Source of the DNA: Pseudomonadota bacterium
GTDB taxonomy: Bacteria > Tectomicrobia > Entotheonellia > Entotheonellales > Entotheonellaceae
Length of the DNA stretch: 47,719 nt
Direction of reading: 5' to 3'
Assembly: GCA_005777235.1 (NCBI GenBank)
Contig: SXND01000063.1
Location: 1 to 47,719, forward strand
The notes under the pieces were generated by a model that saw only the letters and a program-made list of their open reading frames with translations, was not told the origin of the DNA and ran no database searches. Shown here one piece after another: positions 35,365 through 43,816 of this stretch. The translations under genes were made by a program, and so were the position numbers. Each line of letters begins with the position of its first letter. The stretch's first letter is position 1.

Positions 35365-36780
35365 TTAGCGCGTGTCGGTCACCCGCAGGAGTTGTATCTG
35401 GGTCCGTTCTGGAGCCAGCGCGTCACCACAATACACGGCCATATTATGATGGTCTGCGATCCCTGCGGTCCATAAAGTATCATAATGATCAATAGCAAAA
35501 TAGTGGCAATGGGCTCGGCGTGGCAATTCTGCTGGCAGAGATATCTCCAGGGTAATGCGGAGGCCAAACATGGCCTGTGTCCGGAGGTATTCGATATCTT
35601 GGCGCGCCGCTATTTTCCCGGTGCTGGTCAAGAAATTGCTGAGCTGGTCGGGCGACACATCGGCGTTAATGGCGAGATAATAGCGATTATTCCTGCCGAC
35701 AAAAAAGCGCTCGTCAATATCGGCCATAAAATACGTGCCATCGAATTCTAGCGTAACCACATAGTCTGGACCGATCAGTAATTCATTGACGAGGCCTCTG
35801 GCCGTGCGCACGGCGACCTCAAAACATTCCCGCAGGTGCTCATGCTGGTACGGCGGGAGACCCCCGAGAGCCGTCACCGTCTCCGAAAACATCGACAGAT
35901 CCCCCACGAGTTGTCGTAACAGACCATACATCAGGTGCGGAGGCGCAGCAGCCATCTCCAGTGCATGATGCCAGAGAGGAATGGAGCGGTTGACGGCTTG
36001 TAACATCAGGAGATAGACCGTGTCGCGGGTGCCGAGGTCCATGGTGTGAATGCCGCGACGGCGCTTAAACTCTTCCAGGTCACGGCCTTTGGCCGTCAGC
36101 AGGTCACGGACTTCTCCCAACATCCGCATCAAATCGGGCGCGGCATCCACACGCACCAACGGCGGAATATAACGCCGCACGAGTTCCGCACCACCTTCAC
36201 GGGCGGAACGCCGCACTTCGGCGATTTTGAGCACCTCATAATCAGGAAATTGCTCCCGTTCGGTGTCAAACAGCACACGTGCGTCGTACATCAGATACTT
36301 CACAGGTCTAGTCAAGCCATCTTCAGTCAACAGATCCAGCGCTGGCTGCTCACGCACGCGAAAACGCCGTGCCGGGCTTCCTGAGACCTCGTCGCCCGTG
36401 GGGGTATCCGGGTCTAGGACATTATTGTTCTCAGGTTGCCAGCGTCGCACACCGAGGTAGACCCCGAGCGTAGACTCCCCCGTCTGGCGCAGCGCCGTGT
36501 CACAGGAACGCCCCCGCAGATGCATGTTACTGCGTGCGGAGCCTTGCTGAAAATGTAAGGGCGTGCCTTCCTTGGTGATTAGCTCGCACTGTGCGATTTC
36601 CACGAGGTTGGTTTGCAAAGCCATCTCGTTGATGCGTAAGACGTTGACGCCCCAGCCCCAGGGGTGCAAGAGGTGCAGGGCATGCTGCAGGCGCGCTTCG
36701 TGGTGCAGATGATACTGTTGAAAATGCTGCGGTTGCAGGAACATCCCCTGCCCCCACCACAGCGGGCTCAGCGACTCCAT
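35365..36780 (-). CDS. tssK: TssK, T6SS baseplate - membrane complex connector
   Basis: 471 residues from ATG 36780, with GGGAGAGG upstream; 24 earlier codons in frame lack support. The start PLWWGQGMFLQPQHFQQYHLHHEARL is the TssK signature. Further on: WGVNVLRINEMAL, YLGVRRWQPENN, KIAEVRRSAREGGAELVRRYIPPLVRVDA, and VVTLEFDGTYFMADIDERFFVGRNNRYYLAI. TssK trimers link the baseplate to TssL and TssM. The gene is 13 bases upstream of tssL and 131 bases downstream of the ompA-like gene. Confidence 0.95.
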   Translation of the reverse strand: MESLSPLWWGQGMFLQPQHFQQYHLHHEARLQHALHLLHPWGWGVNVLRINEMALQTNLVEIAQCELITKEGTPLHFQQGSARSNMHLRGRSCDTALRQTGESTLGVYLGVRRWQPENNNVLDPDTPTGDEVSGSPARRFRVREQPALDLLTEDGLTRPVKYLMYDARVLFDTEREQFPDYEVLKIAEVRRSAREGGAELVRRYIPPLVRVDAAPDLMRMLGEVRDLLTAKGRDLEEFKRRRGIHTMDLGTRDTVYLLMLQAVNRSIPLWHHALEMAAAPPHLMYGLLRQLVGDLSMFSETVTALGGLPPYQHEHLRECFEVAVRTARGLVNELLIGPDYVVTLEFDGTYFMADIDERFFVGRNNRYYLAINADVSPDQLSNFLTSTGKIAARQDIEYLRTQAMFGLRITLEISLPAELPRRAHCHYFAIDHYDTLWTAGIADHHNMAVYCGDALAPERTQIQLLRVTDTR

Positions 36781-36911
36781 ATCCCTCTCCCTGCGTCGTC
36801 CTCTCCGCTGGCCGTCCTCAGAGCAGCCCTGTACACACGGGAAGGACGACAACTCCCGCTCTGCTGTGAGGATGGCCGGGGCGTGCGTGGTAGTATTCGA
36901 GAAGACGCGCC

Positions 36912-37535
36912 CTATTGCTGCAGGTCCAGCACCACCCGACGATTATCGAAGCGTCCGCTATCGGTGGCGTTGGTATTAATTGGATTGGCAGGCCCATGCC
37001 CTTGGATACGGATACGCCGTGGCTCAACGCCTTTGCCTACCAGATAGGCCCTGACGCTCGCCGCCCGCTTTTCCGAGAGTGTCAAATTATGTAGCAGTGG
37101 CCCTCGATTATCCGTATACCCGTCAAGGGCAAGCGTTGCTTGTTGGAGTTGTTGACTCTGCATCGCTTTCGCTTGTTCGTCGAGATCCTTATAGTACCTC
37201 TCAGGAACGACTGCCGAATTGGTATCAAAGTTGACCCCAATAAATTGCCGTTTTTTCTCAGCGGCAGGCACCTCTGTGACAGGCACTCTTGACGAGGGAG
37301 CAGAGGGCGGGGAAGTGGGATTGTAACCCCGTGTCTTCATGTCTCGTCCAGCGGCATTGTCGGCAGGTTGTTTGGAAGGAGCCCAAAATTGCACAATTTC
37401 TGCGGCAGTACAATGACGTGCCCGACAGTCAAGAATCCGGTCTTCTTGCGCCTCAAGCTGCGGCATACCCATAAGAAGAGAAGCCATAGCCGATACAACG
37501 AATATGATACCCTGTCTCCCGTACCCTCCTCGCAT
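36912..37535 (-). CDS. OmpA family peptidoglycan-binding protein, first gene of T6SS operon
   Basis: 207 residues, start ATG 37535 with GAGGAGAAGG upstream. The N-terminus has a signal peptide (hydrophobic GIIFVVSAMASLLMGM, cleavage after LEAQ or nearby). A Pro/Ser-rich linker leads to a C-terminal OmpA domain: GVNFDTNSAVVPE, LDGYTDNRGPLLHNLTLSEKRAASVRAYLVGKGVEPRRIRIQGHG, SGRFDNRRVVLDL. Such domains bind the peptidoglycan stem peptide. As part of a T6SS operon it probably anchors the membrane complex to the cell wall (TagL-like function), especially since TssL here lacks such a domain and TssJ is absent. Confidence 0.88.
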   Translation of the reverse strand: MRGGYGRQGIIFVVSAMASLLMGMPQLEAQEDRILDCRARHCTAAEIVQFWAPSKQPADNAAGRDMKTRGYNPTSPPSAPSSRVPVTEVPAAEKKRQFIGVNFDTNSAVVPERYYKDLDEQAKAMQSQQLQQATLALDGYTDNRGPLLHNLTLSEKRAASVRAYLVGKGVEPRRIRIQGHGPANPINTNATDSGRFDNRRVVLDLQQ

Positions 37536-37662
37536 ACCCTTCTCCTCAGCATGACAAGTTTCTCATACAAGAACTGTCTGGATCATTAGTATAAAAAGAT
37601 CCATTATGGACACAGCAACCTCACGAGCACAAGCAGTCAGTGCACGTTCCACCGAGGTAGAC

Positions 37663-37691
37663 ATTATAAGAAATATATTACTCCTAGGCAA
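37663..37691 (-). promoter_or_regulatory. Sigma-70-like promoter of the T6SS operon
   Basis: On the minus strand, TTGCCT (37691-37686) and TATAAT (37668-37663) are separated by 17 bases, about 130 bases upstream of the OmpA-like start. The -10 is perfect and the -35 matches four of six. No sigma-54 pattern was found in this leader. Confidence 0.55.
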
Positions 37692-37746
37692 GATGCGTCA
37701 ATACGCACATGGCATCGCATCTTTGGCTAATGCCCTGCTGGAGCTA

Positions 37747-38911
37747 GTGCAGGCTTAACAAACCTGTTCTGTAATCGGTTCGAGGTTCTCACATCCATAC
37801 TAGGCGCAGATACGTTCAATGAACTCCTGTGCCGCGAGGAGCCGTGTTGGTTCCATAATCGCCCGTTGACCATGGACCCAGCGGGGTTCAATGGGGTTGA
37901 GCCACGGACGCTTGCTGGGCAGCTGCCAAACGATCAGACGACAACCACCTTCGCGCTTGACGCGCTGGTTATGGGCTTTGAGCCACTTCCGCACCCTCGT
38001 GCTGAGGTGCCACGCGGCCTTAGCCCCGATCAGCACGAAGGCCCGCGTGCCGTCCTGGGTGAGGCGGTCGGCGACCCAGGCCAGAGAGTCACAGGGGACC
38101 TGACGCACCGGCCGCCCGGTGCCAACGCGGAGCAACCGGGTGTCGGTCTGCGGCAGCCAGAGGCCATCGCAGGCAAGTGCCTTGCGGTCCGCGTCCGCTT
38201 TCGGCGCCTCTTTTTCCCCGAGGCGGAGGGGGGTATCCTCCGTCCAGGCGGACATCGATGGGTGGGCCAGGCGACTCCACCAGACGGCGTCTTGGAAGCC
38301 CAGCGCCAGCGTGGGTTCCCCCAGCGCCAGGCGGATCAGTCGGTCGCGACGGTGTTGTTTCGCACAGAGGCGGGGTCCGGACTCGTCCTCCAGTGTTGCG
38401 CCCGTTTCCAGTGGGCCCCAAGCCGCAGGAGGGCATCGCGCAGGGTCGGCGCGCTCAAGGGCTGGGGGCTCAAGCCGACGTCACAGCAGACCGCAGCCAA
38501 GAAGGACAACGTCCCCGTGCTGCGCGGTTTCCCGAACGTCCGTGGACTCTGGTGCCCCAGGCCCTGGACACACGCGCGTTTGGCGGCATCCAGCACTGGC
38601 TCGACCGTGTGCGGGACGCTGGACTGCTCCGTGAGGCACGCCACCTCACGCTGCGCGCAGGCGTGTAGGGCGTTGCGGACGGTCTGGACACTACAGCCGA
38701 CATGGGTGGCAATCTGGGCCGGGGTGGAGCGCTGTGCACTGGCCAGGACCATGTGGCACCGGCGCAAAGTCAAGGCCTGCGTGGAGCGTCAACGACCTGC
38801 GAGGTGGTGGCGCTCCTCATCGGTCAGAGGACGAACAACGAGAGGTGGTTTCCTAGACTTGAGTAGGCCACAGAAACACCCTTTTGCACAAGACCTTTGT
38901 TAAGACTGCAC
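37747..38911 (-). mobile_element. IS630-family element with terminal inverted repeats
   Basis: The left end GTGCAGGCTTAACAAACC (37747 on) and the right end read inward from 38911, GTGCAGTCTTAACAAAGG, are near-perfect inverted repeats. TA lies directly outside both ends (37745-37746 and 38912-38913), the target duplication of IS630/Tc1-type elements. The length of 1165 bp is normal for the family. The transposase inside is broken, so this copy cannot move itself. Confidence 0.85.
37800..38865 (-). pseudogene. IS630-family transposase, broken
   Basis: The N-terminal part reads PLTDEERHHLAGR, then an in-frame TGA (38789-38791), then RSTQALTLRRCHMVLASAQ and a helix-turn-helix (PAQIATHVGCSVQTVRNAL). 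Near 38336 a -1 frameshift is needed to continue into RLIRLALGEPTLALGFQDAVWWSRLAHP and the DDE C-terminus. There the final Glu is in LPSKRPWLNPIEPRW. The second catalytic Asp, expected as DN before xWH, is replaced (VLIGAKAAWHLS). Together these show a dead transposase. Confidence 0.85.
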
Positions 38912-38913
38912 TA

Positions 38914-39438
38914 GTGCCTCAACCGAGCTGCATTGAGGGGTAGAGTTGCTTCAGCTTGATGCGGGCCTCGTGGGTCGTGAACCGCCACTCGACCCGGCAT
39001 TGGGCTGCATTCCCTTGCGCTCCCAGGCGGCCACTTCCTGAGCCAGGGGCAGGGAGGCAGGCACGCGTCGGTCGCAACATGGGGGCGCTACGACACGGAG
39101 TGCGGTCTCAGCCCTCTCTCACCAGCTGCCAGGCGGCGGGGTGCCATGTCTCGCCAGACGCTCCAGCAACCGCCGCGCCTCCGGTGGGGCACAGGCCTCA
39201 TACAAGGACGCAGGCTTGTGGGGATTGCGATGCGCAGGACCCGCACCATTTTCTCGTCGTGCGGATCCTGCGCATCGACCAACGCCTGTATCACCTGGGC
39301 GACGTCTAGGGCCGTCCGTCGCGCGGTCACCGTGACCCGCCGTTGCCCCGCCAACGCCTCGAACACCATGCACAGATTGGCCGTGCCTTGCCGTGCATAG
39401 TCATCCTCGACGCGCACGGGCTGCCTCGGGGCTGCGGG
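38914..39438 (-). pseudogene. Second IS630-type transposase relic with its left end
   Basis: On the minus strand, RVEDDYARQGTANLCMVFEALAGQRRVTVTARRTALDVAQVIQALVD (about 39420-39290) is the central part of an IS630-family DDE transposase. A frameshift leads to HKPASLYEACAPPEARRLLERLARHGTP. Another leads to VEWRFTTHEARIKLKQLYPS at the very C-terminus, with stop at 38919-38921. The element end GTGCCTCAACC begins right after the TA shared with the neighbouring IS630 copy. The 5' half of the gene is missing at 39439, where the IS4-type element starts. Confidence 0.75.
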
Positions 39439-40939
39439 CTGACCATTACCCACCTCGATTGTCTAAGCGTCTGGCCACACGCCAACCCTCGACCAGCAAC
39501 GTCCAGTCACGCCGGCCACGCCACAAGGTCCGTACGCCAGGCATCCCGTCCCTCTGACGATTGAGGTGCCCGCCGCGACGGCCGATCCCCCACACCGCTT
39601 GTCCCCGTGTCAGCCGCAACCCTGCCTGCCTTGGGCCACCCGTGGCCCCGCAGACGGCGCAGGCGTCTGCACTCAGCCACCCCGGGGCCGGGGCGTCCGG
39701 CTCCTGTGCCGCCCGGTCCCGTAACGCGACAAGGCGTGCCGCCACGCTGGTGTACAGCACGATCGCCTTATCCAAACGGTCCCACGTTTCCAGCCGGAGG
39801 GCCTCGAGACGACCGCCGCTCTGCCGCGGCACATGAGACGCCTCGATCGGCCAGCGGCAGGGGTATTGCCGGACCACCTCCTGCCCCGCCACCCGCGGTG
39901 TGGCGGCCTCCCGCGTCCACAACACCCCGTGGAGCGCCTCACATCCCGGCGCGGGGTGCCGTGCCCAGACCTCCCCCAGCGGCCCTGTCCGGGGCCACGC
40001 GGGGGGGGGGATGGCTGGCGATCTGGACGTCGCGTGGTCGTCAAGGCCCGCATCGCCACCGTCGCGGGCCGGGCTGGCTTGCCGTGTGCCCGCGGCACCG
40101 TCAGCGTGACGCGTCCCAGCACCGCTTGGGCTCTCCCGGCGGCATGGCCCCAGGGCCACGGTTCGGCCACCCGCCGATTGGGCACGCCCCGGATGCGGGC
40201 GCTCTCCCCTCTCGCCTCCACCCATGGCAAGACCTCCTCGACGTCGCCTGCCCGGTCCATGCGAGGACCCACGCGTGGCGGCGCGCTGCCCCCGGCGGCC
40301 CAGGCCGTTGCCCACACCGCCTGGCGGGCGTGGTCGATGCCGTGGAGCCATGTGCCGCTGTCTGGTGCCGCGGGGCCCGGGAGGTCACCCGCCGGCCGCG
40401 CCCAGGTCGGACGCCCCACGACACCGCGCACCGCGCCCTGCTCGGTCAAGGCTAAGGGACGATGGAGCCGGACCCCATGGGCCACGTTCCCGGACCCCAT
40501 GGGCCCCAGTTCCGGCCGTACACGGCACCCCGTGAGAGTGCGCGAGGGGGTGTCTTGGAGCACGAGGACGGTCCTCGGCTCCAAGCACGGCCGGGCTGTA
40601 GCCCTGGGGAGGCCCTGCGGCCAGACAGGCAGGCTGCCCCCGCGTGGTGGCCATGGATCTATAGACCTTTTTAGTCTTTAAACAGCTGCCAGCGGCTTGG
40701 GGGATGGCAGCGCGCGGCCGCTCTGCGAACGTTGCCAATAGGGAGGCCAAGCGGGCCGGAAGGCGTGTGGCCGGCCACACTGTGCCCGCCACCACCCGCG
40801 CCGCCCAGCGTGTGTGCGTGTGCCTAGCGCCTCCCTTACGCGGTATCCAAGTGTGTTGTCAGCGCCTCCTTGCTTCTTATCTACTCTCTGCCTCGTGGGC
40901 CGTTCCCACCAGCTCACAGAAGTTATGGGTAATGCTCAG
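39439..40939 (-). mobile_element. IS4-family (IS50-like) element
   Basis: The left end CTGACCATTACCCA (39439 on) and the right end read inward, CTGAGCATTACCCA (from 40939), differ at one of 14 positions and begin with CTGA as IS50 ends do. The 1501 bp between them contain an IS50/Tn5-type transposase in pieces. No matching target duplication was found in the 9 bases outside each end. A neighbour may therefore have been deleted after insertion. Confidence 0.7.
39446..40795 (-). pseudogene. IS4-family (Tn5-like) transposase, frameshifted
   Basis: Three frames carry successive parts of one protein. 40795 on: LPARLASLLATFAERPRAAIPQA, the N-terminal DNA-binding part. 40584 on: RTVLVLQDT and RVRPELGPMGSGNVAHGVRLHRPLALTEQGAVRGVV, with the first DDE Asp. 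The last frame: PCRWPIEASHVPRQSGGRLEALRLETWDRLDKAIVLYTSVAARLVALRDRA, the YREK-type region with the catalytic Glu. It ends with GGHLNRQRDGMPGVRTLWRG. At least two frameshifts separate them. The coding part is very GC-rich compared with the T6SS genes. Confidence 0.75.
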
Positions 40940-41117
40940 CCGCTTGGGGGAGGTCCACAGACCAGGGGCACAATGTTAGAGAGGAACAACTCTATAGAAC
41001 ATGATGGTGGGCTCCGCGCTCACTCGGCAGTACCGGAGTGGCGCGCTGGTCGCTACCGATGCGGCCCAGACTGTACACCACTTCCAAGGTGGTCTTACGG
41101 GAGGCGATGCGGGCGAT
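40940..41117 (-). other. Short remnant, possibly of an ISAs1-type transposase
   Basis: On the minus strand a short frame from about 41110 reads SRKTTLEVVYSLGRIGSDQRATPVL, which resembles the RKTTxEVVYxxTSLxxxxAsP block of ISAs1/H-repeat transposases. The match is about 25 residues only. The rest of this stretch holds nothing I recognise. Confidence 0.3.
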
Positions 41118-41147
41118 GGACTAGTGCCTCAACCAGGCTATGTTGAG
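41118..41147. repeat. Copy of the IS630-type element end found at 38911
   Basis: CTAGTGCCTCAACC followed by a GCT and TTGAG repeats the sequence at 38911-38938 in the same direction. Both form a small hairpin (CTCAAC/TTGAG). Beyond TTGAG the two diverge, so only the terminus is shared: a solo end or a short non-autonomous element. Confidence 0.55.
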
Positions 41148-41157
41148 AGCCACCCCC

Positions 41158-41330
41158 TGGGAGCGCCGGGCTCTAGCCCGGCTCCGGCAGCCAACCTGGC
41201 GCGTGGCGCTCCCAGCGCAGGGCCATGCAGGGCTCGATTGTCGGCGTTGTCCCACCCTGGGAGCACGGCCATCCTGGCCGCTTGCGGAGCGGGCGGGCCG
41301 CTCGCGCTCCCAGGACAACCCGGGCCTTGC
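41158..41330. repeat. Cluster of REP-like GC-rich palindromes upstream of the caspase gene
   Basis: GCCGGGCT-CT-AGCCCGGC at 41165-41182 is a perfect 8-bp hairpin. The segment 41176-41215 is repeated in inverted orientation at 43127-43166 (37 of 40 bases identical). A third palindrome pairs GTTGTCC...TGGGAGC near 41250-41270 with GCTCCCAGGACAAC near 41310-41325. The recurrent core CTGGGAGCGC is typical of REP-like intergenic repeats. Confidence 0.7.
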
Positions 41331-41398
41331 ACACGAAGATTGCCACACTGACTAACCCTGCTCCCAGGGAATGACCTCTTGCCCATGGAGGACAACCG

Positions 41399-43019
41399 AT
41401 GCGTTTCCCCCTCTCCCTCGTCCTGGCGTGCTGGGGCATTATGTTACTGAGTCAACAAGGACACACCGCCCAGCATGCCCTCTTGATTGGTGTCGATTAT
41501 CAGGACTGCCAGCTGGCACCCCAGGCCGCCAGTGCCTGTCCCACACCCCTCTACGGTCCCCGGCACGACGTGGCTGCCCTGAAACGTCTGCGGGTGGAGC
41601 AGTACCAGTTCCCCGCCTCCCATATCACCACCTTGCTCAACGCCGCGGCCACACGCGACGCCATCCTTACGGCCTTGCGTGCCTTGCAGCACCACACGGT
41701 GCCGGGGGACGGGCTGTTTCCTCTACTTTAGCGGCCACGGCACCAGCGGTGCGGACCAGTGCCTGGGGTTAGAGATTGCCGCCTCGTCTGGAGCCCTGGT
41801 GTCGGCGGATGCGCGGGTCTATGACCAGGATGCCACGCGTACCCTGGAGGGGTTGCTCCTGGGTGGGCGCGATCTCCGTCCACTGCTCAGCGCCCTGGAG
41901 CAGGAGCGGCGGCTGCTGGTCGTTGTCGATGCCTGCTTTTCCGGTAACACGGTGCACTCGCTGCGCGGTGGCCCGGGGCGCTCGCGCTACCTGGCGCTGC
42001 CGACGCGGGCCCTGCCCATGCCAGACTATAAGCCGACGGCCTTTATCCCGAAGCCGGCGCTGCCGTTTCCGTACACCAATCTCTTCTATCTGTCAGCCTC
42101 AAGTGAGATTGAGCCGGCGCTGGATCTGGAGCGCGACACGCTGGATGGCCTGGCGCATGGCGCCCTGACCAATGCGCTGCTACTTGGCCTGCGCGGGGCG
42201 GCGGATACCAACCACAATGGCACGATCATCTACCGCGAGCTGCATCAGTTTGTCGAGCGTGAGGTATCCCAGAAGTACGGCCACACGCCGCAGTTGCAAA
42301 CGCAGACGGATTGAGAGCGCCCGGTGTTTGACGTCGTGCCCAAAGCCCTGCCCCAGGCCCCGAGCCTGGCGCCGGCCGAGGGGCCGGTGCAGATCAAGCT
42401 GGAGGGCGCCACCCCGGCGGTGCTGCGTGCGGCGCTGGCCACGCTGGCGGGGGTGACGCTGACCGAGGCGGCCTATAAGGTGCTGGTGACGCCGGAGGAC
42501 GCCGGCTATGCCCTGTGGCTGGCCAATGGCGATATGCTGTGCCATCTAGACAGCGCCGACGAGGTGACAACACGTCTGACGCGCTATGCTAGCGTGCGTC
42601 AGTTACTCCAGCTGCACAATCCACAACAGCGTTTCAACGTGCGCTTGCAGGTCGGAGCCACGGCGGGTCAGACGGTGTTTATGGCTGGTGAGCGTTTAGA
42701 TATGGTCATCGAGAGCGAGCCCGCCGCCACCATCCTGCTGCTCAACGTTGATCCGCGGGGTGATGTGCAGGCCATTACCAGCGCCGTGGCCGCGCACGGG
42801 CGTCTGTCGCTCCCCGGCGCCGGACTAGTGGAAGCACCGTTTGGCACCGATTACATGAAAGTGTTTGCCCTGCCGCAGCCGCCGCCAGGGCTGGAGCACT
42901 GGGCCAATCGCCGTCTAGAGGCCCTGGGCAGTGAGGTGCCGGAGCTGCTACGTCTGTTGCACAGCGCCGGGGAGTGGGCCGAGACGCTACACGAGGTGGT
43001 AACGGTGCCACGCCCGTGA
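41399..43019 (+). pseudogene. Secreted caspase-like (C14) protein with DUF4384 domain, two lesions
   Basis: Starts MRFPLSLVLACWGIMLLSQQ, a signal peptide, so the protein is exported. The caspase p20 fold follows: HALLIGVDYQ, GPRHDVAALKRL, the catalytic His in LYFSGHGTSGADQ and catalytic Cys in LLVVVDACFSGN. A one-base insertion at TTT 41717-41719 puts GDGLF out of frame with LYFSGHG. A TGA at 42312-42314, probably CGA originally, interrupts the same frame before ERPVFDVVPKALPQ. The C-terminal part (about 42630-42960) resembles DUF4384 (AGERLDMVIESEPAATILLLNVDPRGDVQ...EAPFGTDYMKVFAL). Both catalytic residues survive. As read it is broken; if the lesions are errors it is a complete protease. 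Confidence 0.8.
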
Positions 43020-43126
43020 GCGCCGCGCCCGGCCAGGGCGACCAGCCGGGTGCCCCTACAACGCTGAGGCCAGGCACATCTCGAGGTCTGTGGCAGCAAT
43101 ATGTTGCCAGTTCTCCCGGGAGCGCC

Positions 43127-43166
43127 CTGGGAGCGCCACGCGCCAGCGTGGCTGCTGGAGCCGGGC
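43127..43166 (+). repeat. Inverted copy of the 41176-41215 repeat
   Basis: Forty bases that match the reverse complement of 41176-41215 at 37 positions. The pair flanks the whole caspase gene in inverted orientation. The core is CTGGGAGCGCCACGCGCCAG. Confidence 0.75.
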
Positions 43167-43206
43167 GAGATGTCTGTTGCATACATACACGGCCAGTCCA
43201 ACATCT

Positions 43207-43278
43207 GCGCGGGCCTGGCCCGCTCCTACCAGAGCGCTGTGCACGAGGGTTTCCTCTAGGAGTGGGCCAGGCCCGCGC
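43207..43278. repeat. REPIN-like pair of inverted REP sequences
   Basis: The arms 43207-43228 and 43257-43278 are 22 bases long and complementary at 21 positions, with a 28-base loop. Each arm reads TAGGAG(C/T)GGGCCAGGCCCGCGC outward, itself a small hairpin (GGGCC-A-GGCCC). This layout of two facing REPs is the REPIN/BIME form known from pseudomonads and xanthomonads and spread by a TnpA-REP transposase elsewhere in a genome. Confidence 0.7.
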
Positions 43279-43498
43279 GACACCCTTGACTGGCACAGGA
43301 CTGACGACATGGACATCGAGTTTACCTGGCGGAGTCGTCACATATCCCGCTGTCCCTTCTTCAGGCGCAGCACTTATGCCACTGCTGAGTCTGCATGACG
43401 CAAAAAGGATCAAGACAAATCGTTTAAAAATCTCCTAGGACAAAAATATCCACACATCCCTCCGCCGCTTACCTGAAGCTATAGGTTTCCTAACTGAT

Positions 43499-43816
43499 TT
43501 ATGGATAATACCAGTCCAATTTGCTTGCATTGAAGGACCATGACGACAAAAATGCGACAAAACACTGCTGCACACGCGCCAAGGTGTTGTGCTGCATCAA
43601 ATTGTTACGCAGCACATTCTTGCCTTGGAGCCACACCTCCTCTCGCGGATTCTGTGCGGGAGCGTCTGGAGCCAAAGGCATACAGGTGCTAGGCCAGGCT
43701 TCTTCGGGGACATCGTCATGCATCTGGGCAAGACCTGGGCGCATGGCTGCCAAACGATGCGACGAGACCTTCTCCCCCAGGAGCCCGAACCACCTTCCAG
43801 GATAGAGGCCTTGCAC
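43499..43816 (-). pseudogene. Transposase C-terminal fragment (IS630-like DDE)
   Basis: A 105-codon frame with CMPLAPDAPAQNPREEVWLQGKNVLRNNL, the C-terminal DDE pattern of IS630-type transposases (LPPYAPxLNPxExxW...K), followed by a helical end. The N-terminal DNA-binding and first catalytic parts are not seen. It is not the same subgroup as the copy at 37747-38911. Confidence 0.55.

Larger units (their letters stand above)
43020..43498. other. Gene-free region downstream of caspase gene
   Basis: Apart from the REP-like repeats at 43127-43166 and 43207-43278, no gene is recognised. Open frames here read through the repeats and show no family resemblance. Confidence 0.5.

Noticed and set aside
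37536..37746. Sigma-54 promoter upstream of the OmpA-like gene
   Set aside because: No GG-N10-GC pair with good flanks was found; the sigma-70-like site with perfect -10 fits better.
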